DNA from: Brachycybe producta
Lineage: Eukaryota; Arthropoda; Diplopoda; Playtdesmida; Andrognathidae
Length of the DNA: 64,000 bases
Direction: 5' to 3'
Assembly (NCBI GenBank): GCA_036925085.1
Contig: JAUPFP010000036.1
Coordinates: forward strand, 992,001-1,056,000
In this document: positions 40,001 through 48,876 of the stretch, one piece after another
Layout of the letters: each line of letters begins with the position of its first letter
Numbering within the stretch: position 1 is the first letter of the stretch
Notes under the pieces: generated by a model
What the model saw: only the letters and a program-made list of their open reading frames with translations
What the model was told of the DNA's origin: nothing
Databases searched by the model: none
Translations under genes and position numbers: made by a program

Positions 40001-42959
40001 GGCACTTGAATATCAACTTGAACCCTATGAGCAGGATCCCAAGATTGAAGTTCAAGTGCCAAGTAAACTTCTTTAATTGTCGTCTTAGAACTCAAGTTTA
40101 TAAACCAATTATAAAATAGATCTAAGCCTATTTTTTAAAGAAAAATATATACAAAACTATTTCTTAAGATGATCAGCAGTCATATGAAATGGTATCAGAA
40201 ACATAACATTGCAATTGAGGGTTATCGCTTGAAGTGAAATTATACTTTTCAATATTAAAAGTTTTTTTTTTAATAATGAAAAGATCAAAGTGCTTTTTTT
40301 CTCTCTGAATACATACACTGTATGTGTATAAGATGAGATGGGTGGATGTCCAGATAAATTGATAAAGTGGGCCTAAACATAGAAATCTTATAGACACACG
40401 AGCCTAAAGCTGACGAACACGTGGACGAAACGTGGCCGTATTATGAGACTATACGCTATAGTTGGACCAGTGGTCATCAAGAACATGAAAAATGGAGAGA
40501 TGAGAAAAAAATCCAAACAAATATAGTTGCGGTCAGCATGTGTCCAATCATAGTAGAGTGCTATACTAATGGTAATAAAACTCACTCAGTGAGTCATTTT
40601 TATAATTGACCATCAGTGTTCAAAGGAATCATTAGGGCTGAGAAACTGTCTCAAACGACTCCACCTTGAGGTGGAGGCTAGTAGTTATTAGGAGATTTCA
40701 TAAAATTACCATGTGTGTCAAGCGTTTCGCTACAAGAGCCGCGTCGCAGCCAGGTAACTCAATAAATGACTACTATTCGGAAGACATGGGCTTTTCTCCA
40801 CAATAGTGAAAGGAACTGAGGAGGGCCAAGCGTGCCAGCACTTGGCACCAGAAATACCAAGCTAATTACCTAGAACAGTGATTCCCAAAGGGTGTGCCAT
40901 GAGTTTTGCTAGGTGTGTTTATATTTAATGCGTTAACATTTAATTATTTTAAAATAAATTTTAACTTTTATTAGAAAGAAGAAAATAAACAAAATTTTAT
41001 TATTAAATAAAGGCACCCTTTATGCCCTAAACCAGTCGTTCCCAAAGTCTGCTCTGTGGCACACTAGTGTCCCGTGAGTTTTACTAGTTTTTGCCATGAT
41101 TTTTCGGGTAAAAATTACTGTGCTGTGTGCAACAAAAGTTTGGGAACCACATACTAGGCTAAAAGGACTACTAGCCTCTACTTCCAACAATCGTCATCAT
41201 TGGAAATGAAACATACCACCAATGCAGGGCACCTTCGCAATTTGTATAGGCCTATATTTGAATTCGACAAATTACTCTGCAAGCAGCTAAGAAGGCCTGT
41301 GGCAGAGAGACAATTGCAATGTGTTCTCGTGTAGCTGAAAGTATTGTCAGAAAATTAAGTGCCCCATAATATAATATGAAATGCAATTGCTAAAATTGTA
41401 GAATCACTGTAAACGAAGTTTATTCAAATACTGTTCACAAAAAGAACAAAAAATACACTAAAACTTGCTGTTTCTTCATTTTTTTTAAAAAAAAAGACCC
41501 AGTTGTCAATTTTTTTTTTATTTTGACTGGTCAGATAACAATCAAAAAAGAGAGCAAAAAGGTCAGATAAACAGAAAAACAGTCATCATCAACCACAATC
41601 ATCTAAAGTTTTAAGAGCTACCATAAACTAATTCCAACCAGAAGAAGAAAAAAAAAACACACTAAATTGGTGTCTGTCTCTGAAAAGTAGGCCTAACCAT
41701 ATAGGCTTACATCTTATTTCTCAACAAAACAATTTCCCTTTCGTCCAACCCCCTCTCCCCCCCCCTTCTCATCCATAATCCTCATCAGTAAAAATTAAAT
41801 CTCTCTTATTTCTTTTATAACATATATGTTGATCAACAAAATGAAAACTTTTGGAAAAGTTTAGCAGAATTGATCAGAAGAAAGCCCGACAATCTATTTA
41901 GTCCCACATCATGTTATTATAGGCCTACTCACATTCCAGAGCAAACCTTTTTTTTTAAAGGTGGTTTTAAAGTGTAAACACCTCTCGAACTCTAGTTAGG
42001 CCTATTATATATTTTTTTTTCAGAAGCAAAATTTAGAGAAACTTAAAAATGTTTTAGAAACTAGAAGGTTAGCTCAATCACTTCAGTTTATCTTTATGTT
42101 GATATATTTTAAAATAAACTTTTTATGTCAGTTTGAAAGTATACCAACATGAAAATAGTGATTCACTTACCGTTCTAGTTTCTAGCAGAGTAACCAGAGT
42201 TCGAAAGTTAGCTGTTCATAACTATACTTTAAAAGATTTAAACACCTTGCAAAAAAAAAAGGGAAAGATTATATTAGCGCAAAACAACTTTTGTAATTGT
42301 CATTTAACTATTTTAAAATTACTTTATAAACTAATATATTATAGGCCTATAAAAATATATTTACACAAGTATTTGTTGCACAGTTTTTAAACTAATTTTT
42401 TTTTAAAAACAAACAGTTGAATAATAATTACAAAAGCAAGTCACATGACTTCACCAATGTCATTAAAGGACAAAATGAAATAGTAATAAATAGGTCTCCT
42501 TTATATTAAGATACACATTTGATAATATTAATAATTTTTAAGCTAGACTTAAAATAATAAGCAACAATGAAATTCTAAAATACAAATTTAAATAAGACTG
42601 TTCACAGTTATGACAAGAATGTGACTTGGACGTAACAGTTGTATTCAAGAATGTTACTTAAGCCAAAGTGAAATTTAAAACTAACTCACCATCAACTTCC
42701 TAAATTTTGTATTGCGTCATGGTTTAAGTTTAACTTTATTTTAAGCAAAATTTTTGAATACGGGTGTAAATAGCGTTTCACATTTTGCAAAAAAAAAAAA
42801 AAAATGATTAAAATAATTAAGTTTCTATAATAAATAATTCTTACCGTTAATGAGCGTAGCTGAAGAAGCGGCTGCGGCCACATTATGGACAATGACACTG
42901 GAAAGTTGAACTGGTTGAGGTGGTCCAACAACCGCAACATGATGGTCTTCCTCATTCAT
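12608..42959 (-). CDS. HNF4: HNF4, nuclear receptor subfamily 2 group A
   Basis: HNF4 is a DNA-binding nuclear receptor that binds direct-repeat elements as a homodimer and controls gut, liver-like and lipid metabolism genes. Exons, minus strand: 42845-42959, 17508-17804, 17308-17423, 16553-16702, 14655-14895, 14229-14507, 12608-12843. All join in phase to give 477 residues; human HNF4A has 474. Residues 1-38 are a short Ala/Val-rich A region. The DNA-binding domain (about 69-134) starts [14 protein letters not shown], has P-box CDGCKG and ends [11 protein letters not shown]. The hinge has [10 protein letters not shown]. The ligand-binding domain (about 190-390) has [44 protein letters not shown] and the helix-12 region [11 protein letters not shown]. 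The F domain is Gln/His-rich and ends near [11 protein letters not shown]. The start is the first in-frame ATG of the distal exon. The first intron is 25 kb. Confidence 0.96.
13145..13475. mobile_element. Fold-back MITE copy in an HNF4 intron
   Basis: Nearly complete palindrome: GTCTTTCAGGTACAAAATGA and CAGAAACTAGAAGGGCAACT on the left arm, GAAAGATATCAACAT, TTGATTGAGCTGCCCCTT and AGTTTCTCTTAATTTTGCTC on the right. A second partial arm lies just before it, from about 13010. Confidence 0.8.
15024..15842. mobile_element. MITE with GGGTGCATTCGGAAA ends, containing a nested insert
   Basis: The left end ATGGGTGCATTCGGAAA and the right end TTTCTGAATGCGCCCAT are near-perfect inverted repeats of 17 bases. 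The interior from about 15250 to 15720 has different, GC-richer sequence (AGGGCCATA... and CGGGCCCCCTTGAAG) and is probably a second element inserted into the first. The whole unit lies in the HNF4 intron 14896-16552. A related copy is at 38905-39148. Confidence 0.7.
16797..17290. mobile_element. Fold-back MITE copies in an HNF4 intron
   Basis: A full palindrome at about 16797-17087 (GTTTTAGAAACTAGAAGGAT, TATTTTCATGTTGATA; mirrored GTGATTCAGTTACTTTTCTAG) is followed directly by one further arm to about 17290. The array ends about 20 nt before the HNF4 hinge exon. Confidence 0.8.
17889..18212. mobile_element. Fold-back MITE copy
   Basis: Both arms are present: TTAGAAACTAGGAGGGTAGC and CTTTTATGTTGATA on the left, TATCAACATAAAATTATCC, TACCCTTCTAGTTTCTAAA and GCTCCTGAAAGACATAATAA on the right. 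It lies less than 100 bp upstream, on the minus strand, of the HNF4 DNA-binding-domain exon. Confidence 0.8.
18700..18950. repeat. Dispersed GGTGGTC/CGACCA repeat, copy 1
   Basis: It shares GGTTTGAACAC-like sequence, TTTTGGTGGTCAATTT, GTCGCCAAAACCGACCACTT and AATCTTTCTATAAA with 24120-24260. Internal complementary GACCACC/GGTGGTC blocks suggest a small hairpin-forming element. Class not determined. Confidence 0.55.
18991..19242. mobile_element. Palindromic MITE with about 60-bp inverted repeats
   Basis: The left arm GTTAGAACTTGGCTTGTTTC... through GGAAGCTTGTGATGTCAGAG is mirrored by CTCTGACGTCACAAGCTTCC... through GTTCTAAC. It has no coding sequence. Confidence 0.85.
20161..20179 (-). CDS. 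HNF4: Candidate alternative first coding exon of HNF4
   Basis: ATG at 20179 opens MGPMFP and reaches a donor (G|GTAAAG) in phase 1. This is the same phase as the distal first exon, so it would splice in frame to the DNA-binding-domain exon at 17804. The start context (G at -3, G at +4) is good and the upstream in-frame codons run to a stop (TGA), so this is the only usable start in that frame. Vertebrate HNF4A makes P1 and P2 isoforms from alternative first exons joined to a shared second exon, so a downstream promoter here would be parallel. No transcript evidence is available from sequence alone. Confidence 0.4.
20834..20876. repeat. (GA)n microsatellite with GAGATCGAGCGA units
   Basis: GA runs interrupted twice by the same ATCGAGCGA block, so the repeating unit is longer than a dinucleotide. 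Confidence 0.9.
22047..22077. repeat. (AAT)n microsatellite
   Basis: About nine or ten uninterrupted AAT units. A shorter run of the same motif is at 25328-25350. Confidence 0.9.
22160..22535. mobile_element. Fold-back MITE, near full length
   Basis: Starts GGTGGTTTTAAAGTGTAAAC and CTCTGGTTATTCTG; continues ACTAGAAGGGTAGCTCAATC and ACTTAAGGG; mirrored by AAAGATATCAACG, CATTCTAGTTTCTAAAACAC and CAGAGTTTGAAAATCAG. This is one of the better copies for defining the family consensus and its ends. Confidence 0.85.
24120..24260. repeat. Dispersed GGTGGTC/CGACCA repeat, copy 2
   Basis: Matches the 18700-18950 copy at GGGTTGGAACAC, TTTGGTGGTCGATTT, TCGCCAAAACCGGCCACTTC and GTCTTTCCATAAAG. Confidence 0.55.
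24610..24720. repeat. Cluster of self-complementary GAAAGTAAT motifs
   Basis: ATTACTTTCGAAAGTAAT is a perfect palindrome. It is followed by ATTACTTTTGAAAGTAAT and AAAAAGTAATTTCTTCC. The block can fold in several registers. Confidence 0.7.
26418..26640. mobile_element. Fold-back MITE, partial copy
   Basis: Contains CGAACTCAGATTATTCGGTC, GGAGCAAAATTAAGAGAAAC and TTCATGTTAACATTTTTCAA, then a shortened right arm (TTTATTTTGAAAGATAACAA). Confidence 0.7.
27222..27600. mobile_element. Fold-back MITE, rearranged copy
   Basis: Starts GTTGGTTTTAAAGTGTGAAC and CCCCTCAAACTCTG, then GTTTTAGAAACTAGAAGGCT. The right half is decayed and extra arm fragments follow to about 27600. Confidence 0.7.
30086..30185. 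mobile_element. Short palindromic TTGGCACTTGAA-family repeat, copy 1
   Basis: CAAGGAAGAAACTTGGTATT and GGAACATGAACTTGAGG are mirrored by GATTGAAGTTCAAGTGTCAA. It belongs to the same family as 38708-38890 and 39978-40102. Confidence 0.7.
31118..31605. mobile_element. Fold-back MITE copy with an extra internal arm
   Basis: The left end CACCCCTCGGACTCCGGTTA and GTCTTTCAGGAGCAAAACTT, and the right end ATGCAGACTAATCTTGAGTC with GGCATTTACACTTTAAAATT, enclose more than two arm segments, including a second GTCTTTCAGGAGCAAAATTA block near 31305. One copy may have inserted into another. Confidence 0.75.
32485..33030. mobile_element. Two adjacent fold-back MITE copies
   Basis: A full palindrome at about 32485-32800 (TAAAAACTAGAACGGTAGCT; mirrored TGATTGAGAAACACTTTCTA) is followed by a second one at 32805-33030 lacking its left end (TATTTTCATGTTGATTAATC; GCTATACCCTTCTAGTTTCT). 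Confidence 0.75.
34388..34440. repeat. Minisatellite of CAGTTTGGCACTTGTT units, site 1
   Basis: Three units of about 17-22 bases: AGTTTGGCACTTCATC, AGTTTGGCATTTGTTC and AGTTTGGCACTTGCTC. The same motif reappears in 39795-39935. Confidence 0.75.
35162..35177. repeat. Poly-G run
   Basis: An almost uninterrupted G run next to GGTGGTGGTGGGG on the plus strand. Similar G or C runs occur at 3246, 29252, 41755 and 51759. The length may be unreliable in assembly. Confidence 0.85.
35833..35847 (-). promoter_or_regulatory. Possible CTCF-type motif
   Basis: The plus strand reads ACGCCATCTAGTGATA, matching the conserved GCGCCAYCTAGTGG core of bilaterian CTCF sites except at the edges. This is motif resemblance only, inside a repeat-rich intron. 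Confidence 0.3.
36060..36740. mobile_element. Two decayed fold-back MITE copies
   Basis: Blocks TTGTTAGAAACTAGAATATT, ATTCAGTGACACTTCTAGTT, TATTATAAACTAGAATAAGT and ATCTATTCTAGTTTCTAAAC mark two diverged palindromes at about 36060-36400 and 36430-36740. Comparable old fragments lie at 19400-19800, 28220-28350, 31700-31920 and 34440-34680. Confidence 0.55.
37624..37860. mobile_element. hAT-like non-autonomous repeat, copy 2
   Basis: About 240 bp similar to 4973-5210, from CAATTATGCTTTTT through GAGCCACAGATTGAGAAACA. Identity looks near 80% by eye. Confidence 0.6.
38708..38890. mobile_element. TTGGCACTTGAA-family repeat, copy 2
   Basis: AAACTTGGCACTTGAACTTC on the left is mirrored by GATTCAAGTCGAATTTCAAG and AGTTTCCTTTTTGAAG on the right. 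Confidence 0.7.
38905..39148. mobile_element. MITE with CATTCGGAAAC ends, copy 2
   Basis: The left end GCATTTCCGAATGTGC and right end GTTTCCGAATGCACCC flank TGCTTGCTTTCTTGA and GGAGCTAGCA, which also occur inside 15024-15842. A third fragment (TGCTAGCTT, TCTCAAGAAAGCAAGT) is at about 46548-46730. Confidence 0.65.
39795..39940. repeat. Minisatellite of CAATTTGGCRCTTATTCAG units, site 2
   Basis: Repeats of about 20-24 bases such as CAATTTGGTGCTTATTCAG, TTTGGCATTTGTTCTAATTG and CAATTTGGAGCTTATTTAG, with one early unit in inverted orientation (GCGCCAAATTGAACGAACG). Confidence 0.7.
39978..40102. mobile_element. TTGGCACTTGAA-family repeat, copy 3
   Basis: The best copy of the family: CAAGAAGTAAACTTGGCACT and TGAATATCAACTTGAA are mirrored by GATTGAAGTTCAAGTGCCAA and GTAAACTTCTTTAATTG. 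Confidence 0.75.
40879..41158. mobile_element. hAT-like MITEs, one nested in another
   Basis: CAGTGATTCCCAAAGGGTGT at 40879 and CAGTCGTTCCCAAAGTCTGC at about 41033 both resemble hAT ends (CAGTGGTTCCCAAACT). AAAAGTTTGGGAACCACA near 41150 is the matching right end. GTGGCACAC and GTGCTGTGTG blocks are typical of this class. No coding capacity. Confidence 0.7.
41955..42245. mobile_element. Fold-back MITE copy
   Basis: GGTGGTTTTAAAGTGTAAAC, TTAGAAACTAGAAGGTTAGC and TTTATGTTGATATA on the left; TATACCAACATGAAAATAGT, CTTACCGTTCTAGTTTCTAG and AACCAGAGTTCGAAAG on the right. It lies about 600 bp inside the HNF4 first intron from the distal exon. Confidence 0.8.
42620..42765. repeat. Dispersed TTAAGCAACGTTTTT repeat, copy 2
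   Basis: GAATGTTACTTAAGCC, AAGTGAAATTTAAAACTAA, GCGTCATGGTTTAAGTTTAA and TTTATTTTAAGCAAAATTTT match the other copies. It ends about 80 bp from the HNF4 distal first exon. Confidence 0.65.
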
Positions 42960-43479
42960 TTTCTAATATAGGGCCTTAGGTGTCAAGGTTTACACACCCC
43001 AAAAAAAAAAAAAATTTAAGAAATCAAAAAAACGCGGGTGCAAAGGTGAGAGAGGAGGTACAATATTTTTACTGCTGCTGATTATTATTATTATTAGTCT
43101 GGGGGGTTCCCCCTTCCTTATTGCTCCACCCCCTACCAAATATTGTAATAAAGTCTAAAATGCAATATAAACAAAACAAATATTTTTGTAAAAAAAAAAA
43201 ATATTTCAAACTTATAAAAAAATATTTAAATAAAATGTATAAAAAGGGAGAGAGGGAGGGGGTTGAAAAAAAAAATTCTTCGTTGTCCTTCTAATTTCTA
43301 TTCCATTATTATTAGTAGTAGTCTATCATATAGGGTAGAATATATTATTATGCAGGGGCAAACTTCGAAAATGTGAAATAATAAAAAATGAAATTGGACT
43401 TGTACCTGAACGGTCGGAGTGCACCAGATGATGTGAATCAAGCATGGCAAAGTACACCGATTTTTCTCATAAGCACTTC

Positions 43480-43990
43480 TTCAATCATTTTCATAGTCGT
43501 CGCTAGGGGGCGTTACAATCTCAAAATGGCCGCCAAATTTTCTGCATCTTTTTTTTTTAACATTCTTCATTCCATTATCAATTTACAAAATTAACATTAT
43601 CTATTTAGGGGGGTTTTTTTAAAAATAAAAACAGAATCCTATCATAAGCATCTATTAATGCATTAGATTTCAATTTGCAATTTTTGTCAATTTTATATAT
43701 CAAAATGGCTGCTAAATTCTAATTTTTTTTTTTAAATTCTACATGCATTATAAAATTTATCATATTATCCGCTTGGTTTTTATCCAAAATAAAAAATAAT
43801 CTTCCTAATATATATAAGACACTATTAATGCACTATATTTCAAATTTCTAATTCTCATCTGAAATTTATTTCAGTTTTGCTTTTTAAACATTCTTCACTT
43901 ATTTATTATCACAGCTTATTTTCTGGGATAAAATGCAGCCATAAGATATTTTAATGCAATGTATTTAAATATGCAATTCTCATTTATTTT
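43480..43990. repeat. Degenerate tandem repeat upstream of HNF4
   Basis: The block CTATTAATGCATTAGATTTC recurs in altered form at about 43652, 43822 and 43949. CAAAATGGCCGCCAAATTTT at 43523 recurs as CAAAATGGCTGCTAAATTCT near 43703. The period is about 170-180 bases, with one shortened unit. Confidence 0.65.
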
Positions 43991-44619
43991 TTTAGCAATT
44001 TAATTAAATAAAATTAGACAAAACATCCTTTATACACAATTTACTAAAACCATATATAAATATATACGATTTTTCAGGTTGGAAAGAGGCCAATTTAGGC
44101 TATAATACATTTACTCGTATATACTTTTCTTATCTATATCACCTGGACATTTTTTTTTCTACCAGACTCAAAAGATAAGCTTTACCTGAAGATAGTAACA
44201 CGGGTTTTTTTAAAATGATAAATGTATTAAGCAAATAATAAACGACAAAATAGAAAATATTCTATTGGTGTATTTTATGCCATTTATAAAAAAACTACGT
44301 CATTAATTCATGATATTGATATATTATGAAAAATATTCTATTTAATAAAAATACGTAAACAGTTCACAAGAACTTGCTAATTATTTTGTGTTGTATAATT
44401 GTCATGACATTATTAACCATGACTACTGATTCAAGTCCAAAGTTCGTCATTACAACTGACGAAATAATGTACATGCATATTAATCATGTAAGTCACAGGC
44501 CTATTAGTATTCTAAAAAAAAGTATCAATGGTCACCGCCTTCTATTACTAATTTAGAATTGAACTCAATGAATATGAAACGTATTCCAGGAGTTTAATTA
44601 CAGAAAAAGTCATGAAACA

Positions 44620-45082
44620 GTGACAATCATACCTTATGATGTCACTGCTTGTGCGCTATTTTTTATGACTGGCAAATTATTCTGTACACCGCTCAATGAC
44701 AGTCATATGAAAATATTTGTCGTAATATTCATATTTTGTAATTTGATTTTGTGACTGTTACAAGGGTTATGATAGTAAAATTAAATTTCTGTAAGGAAGT
44801 CCCAGGTTATTTACTCACTGAATATAAACTCTCGAATTCAGTTACAAAATATGTAAAATAATATCTTGGGGCCTCATTATAGAAATAGAATAAGATTGTC
44901 ATATATGACAGTAAATTGCAATATCTGGCTCATAACCCTGTAAAAGTCACAAAAGCAAATTACCAAATATTATTATGACAATATATTGTCATATGACTGT
45001 CATTGACTGGTGTGCAACATAATGTGATAAAGTCAACAAATAATAACGCACAAGCAGTGACATCTTATGGTATAAATGTCAC
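44620..45082. mobile_element. Palindromic element with about 170-bp inverted repeats
   Basis: The left arm begins GTGACAATCATACCTTATGA then TGTCACTGCTTGTGCG. The right arm ends CGCACAAGCAGTGACATCTT then ATGGTATAAATGTCAC. Inner blocks also mirror: CAATGACAGTCATATG with CATATGACTGTCATTG, and GTTATGATAG with GGCTCATAAC. The axis is near 44851. Not coding. Confidence 0.85.
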
Positions 45083-45124
45083 AATTATATGACATTTTTA
45101 TAATGAAGTCTGATGAGTCGGATT

Positions 45125-45255
45125 GGACTGGCAACTTTATGAAAAATGCCCTTGGGCCTTGTCAGCCTTATGGACCTGGTGAGCTTCATGAGTCTGGTGG
45201 GCTTTGTAGGCCTCATGGCCGTTATGGGACTCACTATAAAGTTGTGTAAGCTAAA
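45125..45255. repeat. Degenerate GGCCTCATGRGCCTGGTG repeat
   Basis: Short GC-richer units of about 15 bases, such as CTTATGGACCTGGTGAGC, TTCATGAGTCTGGTGGGC and TTGTAGGCCTCATGGCC. The complementary type of unit is found at 49225-49395, just past the EMSY bromodomain exon. Confidence 0.6.
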
Positions 45256-46904
45256 TAGGCCTCAATTTTTCTTCCTAAAAATGTAGGTCCCTAATTAATA
45301 TTGATTTTTTCCTGTTTTGGTCAGAAACTTCGGGAAAAATTGGAGGGAACTCAGGGAAAGAGAACTGACCTTCCGTTTACACTTCATAAGATTTGCTAAC
45401 AAACAAAAAAATATTAATTTTCATGTCCGTTTGATCTTTGATTGGAGAGAACTTTCGACTTTGTCTTTTGCTCCATTCCCAATTATTAAATACGAAATAT
45501 GGATTTTTGAACCCGTCTATATCTTATAGACATGGATGGACACACGATTGGTCTGTGGGAGAACACAAACACAGGCATATTATGTATTTATAACAAATAG
45601 TTTAAATATAGATTCATCAATAAACGAATGAAATTGACCACAACAAATTGCAGATTGACCAAACAAGATCCATTAATTAATGTATTACATTACCTAGTTT
45701 ACGAAAAATTAACCTCTTTGGATTTAACTGGTTTTAATTTAATCTAAAAACCAATTAATAAATAAAAAGGTAAAAAAAAGTTAAACACAGGTGGATTTAA
45801 AAAAAAAATTAGTTATTGCTTAAAATTAAACCTAATTTCTCCTTATTAGGACCTAAAATTCAATTTCAAAATTGATTTAAAGTTTTTGTTGACTTGAATA
45901 TTAACTACGTGGCAAATATAACGGTTTTTCAGTGTTGTTTATCTAACAAATGTTTACTAATTTCATCATAAATAACGCGTAATTAGATGTTTTGATAAAA
46001 AGTAGAACAACTTTTGGACTCATGGGTCCTATGTACAAAGTATGTTTGAGTTTTGTCTTTTTATATTTATAAAAAAAAAGAGAAAAACTCTTCACAAATT
46101 AATCATAAGAAAACAACCATAACTCTTGAATGAGAAATAAGACATGTCACCATTATAGTCTTCAAATAATCAGCAAGTAAAGTAACACTTTAAAGCAACA
46201 AATTTCAGTTTAAACTTCCCATTCAGCTAAATTAATTACAAATTAAAAAATCTACAACTCAAATCAACAAAAGTCTTATTGTTTGTAGGTTTGAGGAAAT
46301 AGAAAGAAACCCATTTTTATAAAAGAAAATTTCAAATGCATCAAAGGTATCTTGTTTTCTTGAAAATTAATAAAACATAACTCACTGTATGATTGAATTC
46401 ATTTTTATATAATAATTCAAAAATTTCAGTACATTTTTACACCAATAGGGCTCATAACAGTGGGTACATTTGACAATGAAATAAAAAGTTATTAGCTGCA
46501 AAACAAAACCCAGAAAAGTGGCATAAAGAAAAAGTATCCGGGAAATCATGCTAGCTTCACATACCCTTCTCAAGAAAGCAAGTATCTAATCCACATACAT
46601 GTTTTCTTGAGAAAATGAAAATGGCGACAACTTCATGTTTACACCATGACCACCACCTCCTATGAGGATTTCTATGGTCTCATATTTGAGTAGAAAATGG
46701 CAAATTCAATCATAACCGTTAATTCTTTTCTTTTAAAGAACAACTGTCTAGGTGGAACAATCGCCCTTCTAGATTCTACATGTAGCATAAAGGAAGTCTT
46801 TAATTTTCTATTGCAAACTCTGCATATTGTGGCTTAAGCTCAAGGGTTTCAACTTAGAAAAATGCCTTGTTTAAAAATACTCAATAAAGTACAGATTTTC
46901 TGTG

Positions 46905-47065
46905 TTTAATGGCCTTACTCTAAAACGTTACTGTACTTAAGCCAAAGTGAAACTGAAATAAAGCTAAACTTAAAAACTCTCCATAAAGTTATTAGAAAGA
47001 GTTTTGTCTTGCATCATGACTTAAGCTTAACTTTATTTTAAGCAACGTTTTTAAATACGGGGCTT
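46905..47065. repeat. Dispersed TTAAGCAACGTTTTT repeat, copy 3
   Basis: ACTCTAAAACGTTACTGTAC, TAAGCCAAAGTGAAACTG and AACTCTCCATAAAG on the left; TGCATCATGACTTAAGC and TTTATTTTAAGCAACGTTTT on the right. The ends are partly complementary. Confidence 0.7.
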
Positions 47066-48876
47066 GTTTCTAATTGCTCACTATTTCAGAAAATTATGAA
47101 CAACAGATGCAAAAAAAAAAACCCAGATGATAGAAAAAAAAAAGGGATCTTTGATCTCCACTATATATTGTAAGTTCAATTGTAACAGCAAAGGTGCGCA
47201 TAAACAAAGTTAACATTGAAAAAAAAAACTACACTCGAATCGACCTTTGTCAATTCCTGGTTGTTGGTAATAGTTTAAGGGCAAGGTCATTAAAAAACCT
47301 TCACACATAAATGTGAAATTAATGCAAAGTCCAAAAGACTGAGGACAGCAGCCTTTGAAAAAAAAAGTTATGAATGAAGGATTACCTCCTCCACCACCAC
47401 CATCACCAACAACAACAAATACTATACAAACAGCATCATCATCACCATCAGGATATTAATTATCAAAGTGTTTATTGCACCTTTAGAATGTCTAGAAAAA
47501 TCTTTGGATTTTGTACTAAACTTTGATAGTTATCATCATCGATGATGGTTTTACTCATGAGCTGGTTGTGTGAGTAACATCAGAACCGTTTAAAGTCTCT
47601 TCATGAAAGAACTATCATGGAGTCCTTTCACCTTCAAATCATTAAAAACAAAATGAATTTTTTTTTACCTGTGATATAATAACTTAATAAGTATGAATAT
47701 CGAATATAGTAGGAGTGGCATAAATATATTTTTTATTTTTATCTCATCTTCAATTCTTCATTATTTGTTAAACATCAACTATGGACCCATGTGTACATAA
47801 ATGTGAATGTCTGGAAAAATGGAAATAAGTAGGACTTCCAACAAAATCACATAAAAAATATTGATGCTGGTGGTGGTGGTTGGTGATAACGATAAACTGT
47901 TCTTGGAAATCAACCACCTTTTTTTTTAAGAGTGACATATTCGTATGTTTTTGTGACAAGTGTGAGAAAAGATCAAGAAAAAAAAAGGATGGGCCCTATA
48001 TCATAGCAAACAGAAGTCTTTCAAATAAAAGTTGGAAAAAAAAAGACTGACCAGTTAATAACATCAGATAATGTCAGGTTAATTCATTTTATCATATCTG
48101 AAGTAGGCCTATTTGTAAATGACAATAAATCCAAATTAAAACGCAAAAAAAAAAAACCAAAAGCGGACTGGAAGAAAAAACGGTTTACTCTAATGAGTAA
48201 GACAGAATTCCACCCAAAATTTCACTTGGTTCTGTTTTCATATGCTCCTAGCTTGGTTCTTTCAAAAAAAATTTCAAAATTTTTAATATTTAATTTACGT
48301 TATCAACTTATGACCACATTTTAAAAAAATGTGCTAAGTACTTGCTAATTATGCCCTTGATCGCAAGAACCCTGAAATGATTGCAAATAAATAATGGAAT
48401 TCGAAAATCGAGATTTTCGCATTTTGGAGGCTTCATAAAATATTCCAAAGTAAACTTTTAACTATACATTATTTCATTTTATTATTCAAATGGCAAAATA
48501 ACTAATTAATAACTTAATTACTAATGAGCAATGAACAAATGATAAAACGACTGAAAACAAATAGAAAATTTTAACAGAAAAGGAAGACAGTTTTAAATAC
48601 AAGATATAATTTGCAGCAGAACTTTGCAGCTGTGAAAATGATCATATGGGATGAAGTAGCAGAAGAGTGTTAATTGCCAATCGAATATTAGAATTGAGAA
48701 TATTAAAAAAAAAATGACTCGAGATTCTACTTTCGAACACTCAATTTGAAAAAGATCATTTCAGAATTATTTTCCTTCAGAAATATCATTATTAATTACA
48801 AACCATTTTGTTGTATAAATGTACATAAGATAAAGGTGAAAAAGAAAAGGCTTCCTCTACGTAAGAATAACATTTC

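Larger units (their letters stand above)
17805..42844. other. HNF4: 25-kb first intron of HNF4
   Basis: The intron runs from the donor after 42845 to the acceptor before 17804. I found no ordinary protein gene in it on either strand. It holds many fold-back MITE copies, palindromic MITEs (18991-19242 and the TTGGCACTTGAA family), hAT-like repeats, microsatellites and one candidate alternative first exon (20161-20179). Stretches with nothing recognised include roughly 20900-22000, 22600-24100, 25000-26400, 28900-30000, 33100-34400 and 34900-36000, apart from simple repeats. Confidence 0.85.
42960..48876. other. Intergenic region between EMSY and HNF4
   Basis: It should hold the HNF4 promoter and 5' UTR (right of 42959) and the EMSY 3' UTR (left of 48877). 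Repeats identified: a degenerate tandem array at 43480-43990, a large palindrome at 44620-45082, a GGCCTCATG block near 45130-45250, TTAAGCAACGTTTTT copy 3 at 46905-47065, and a CATTCGGAAAC MITE fragment at 46548-46730. No further gene was recognised. Confidence 0.6.
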
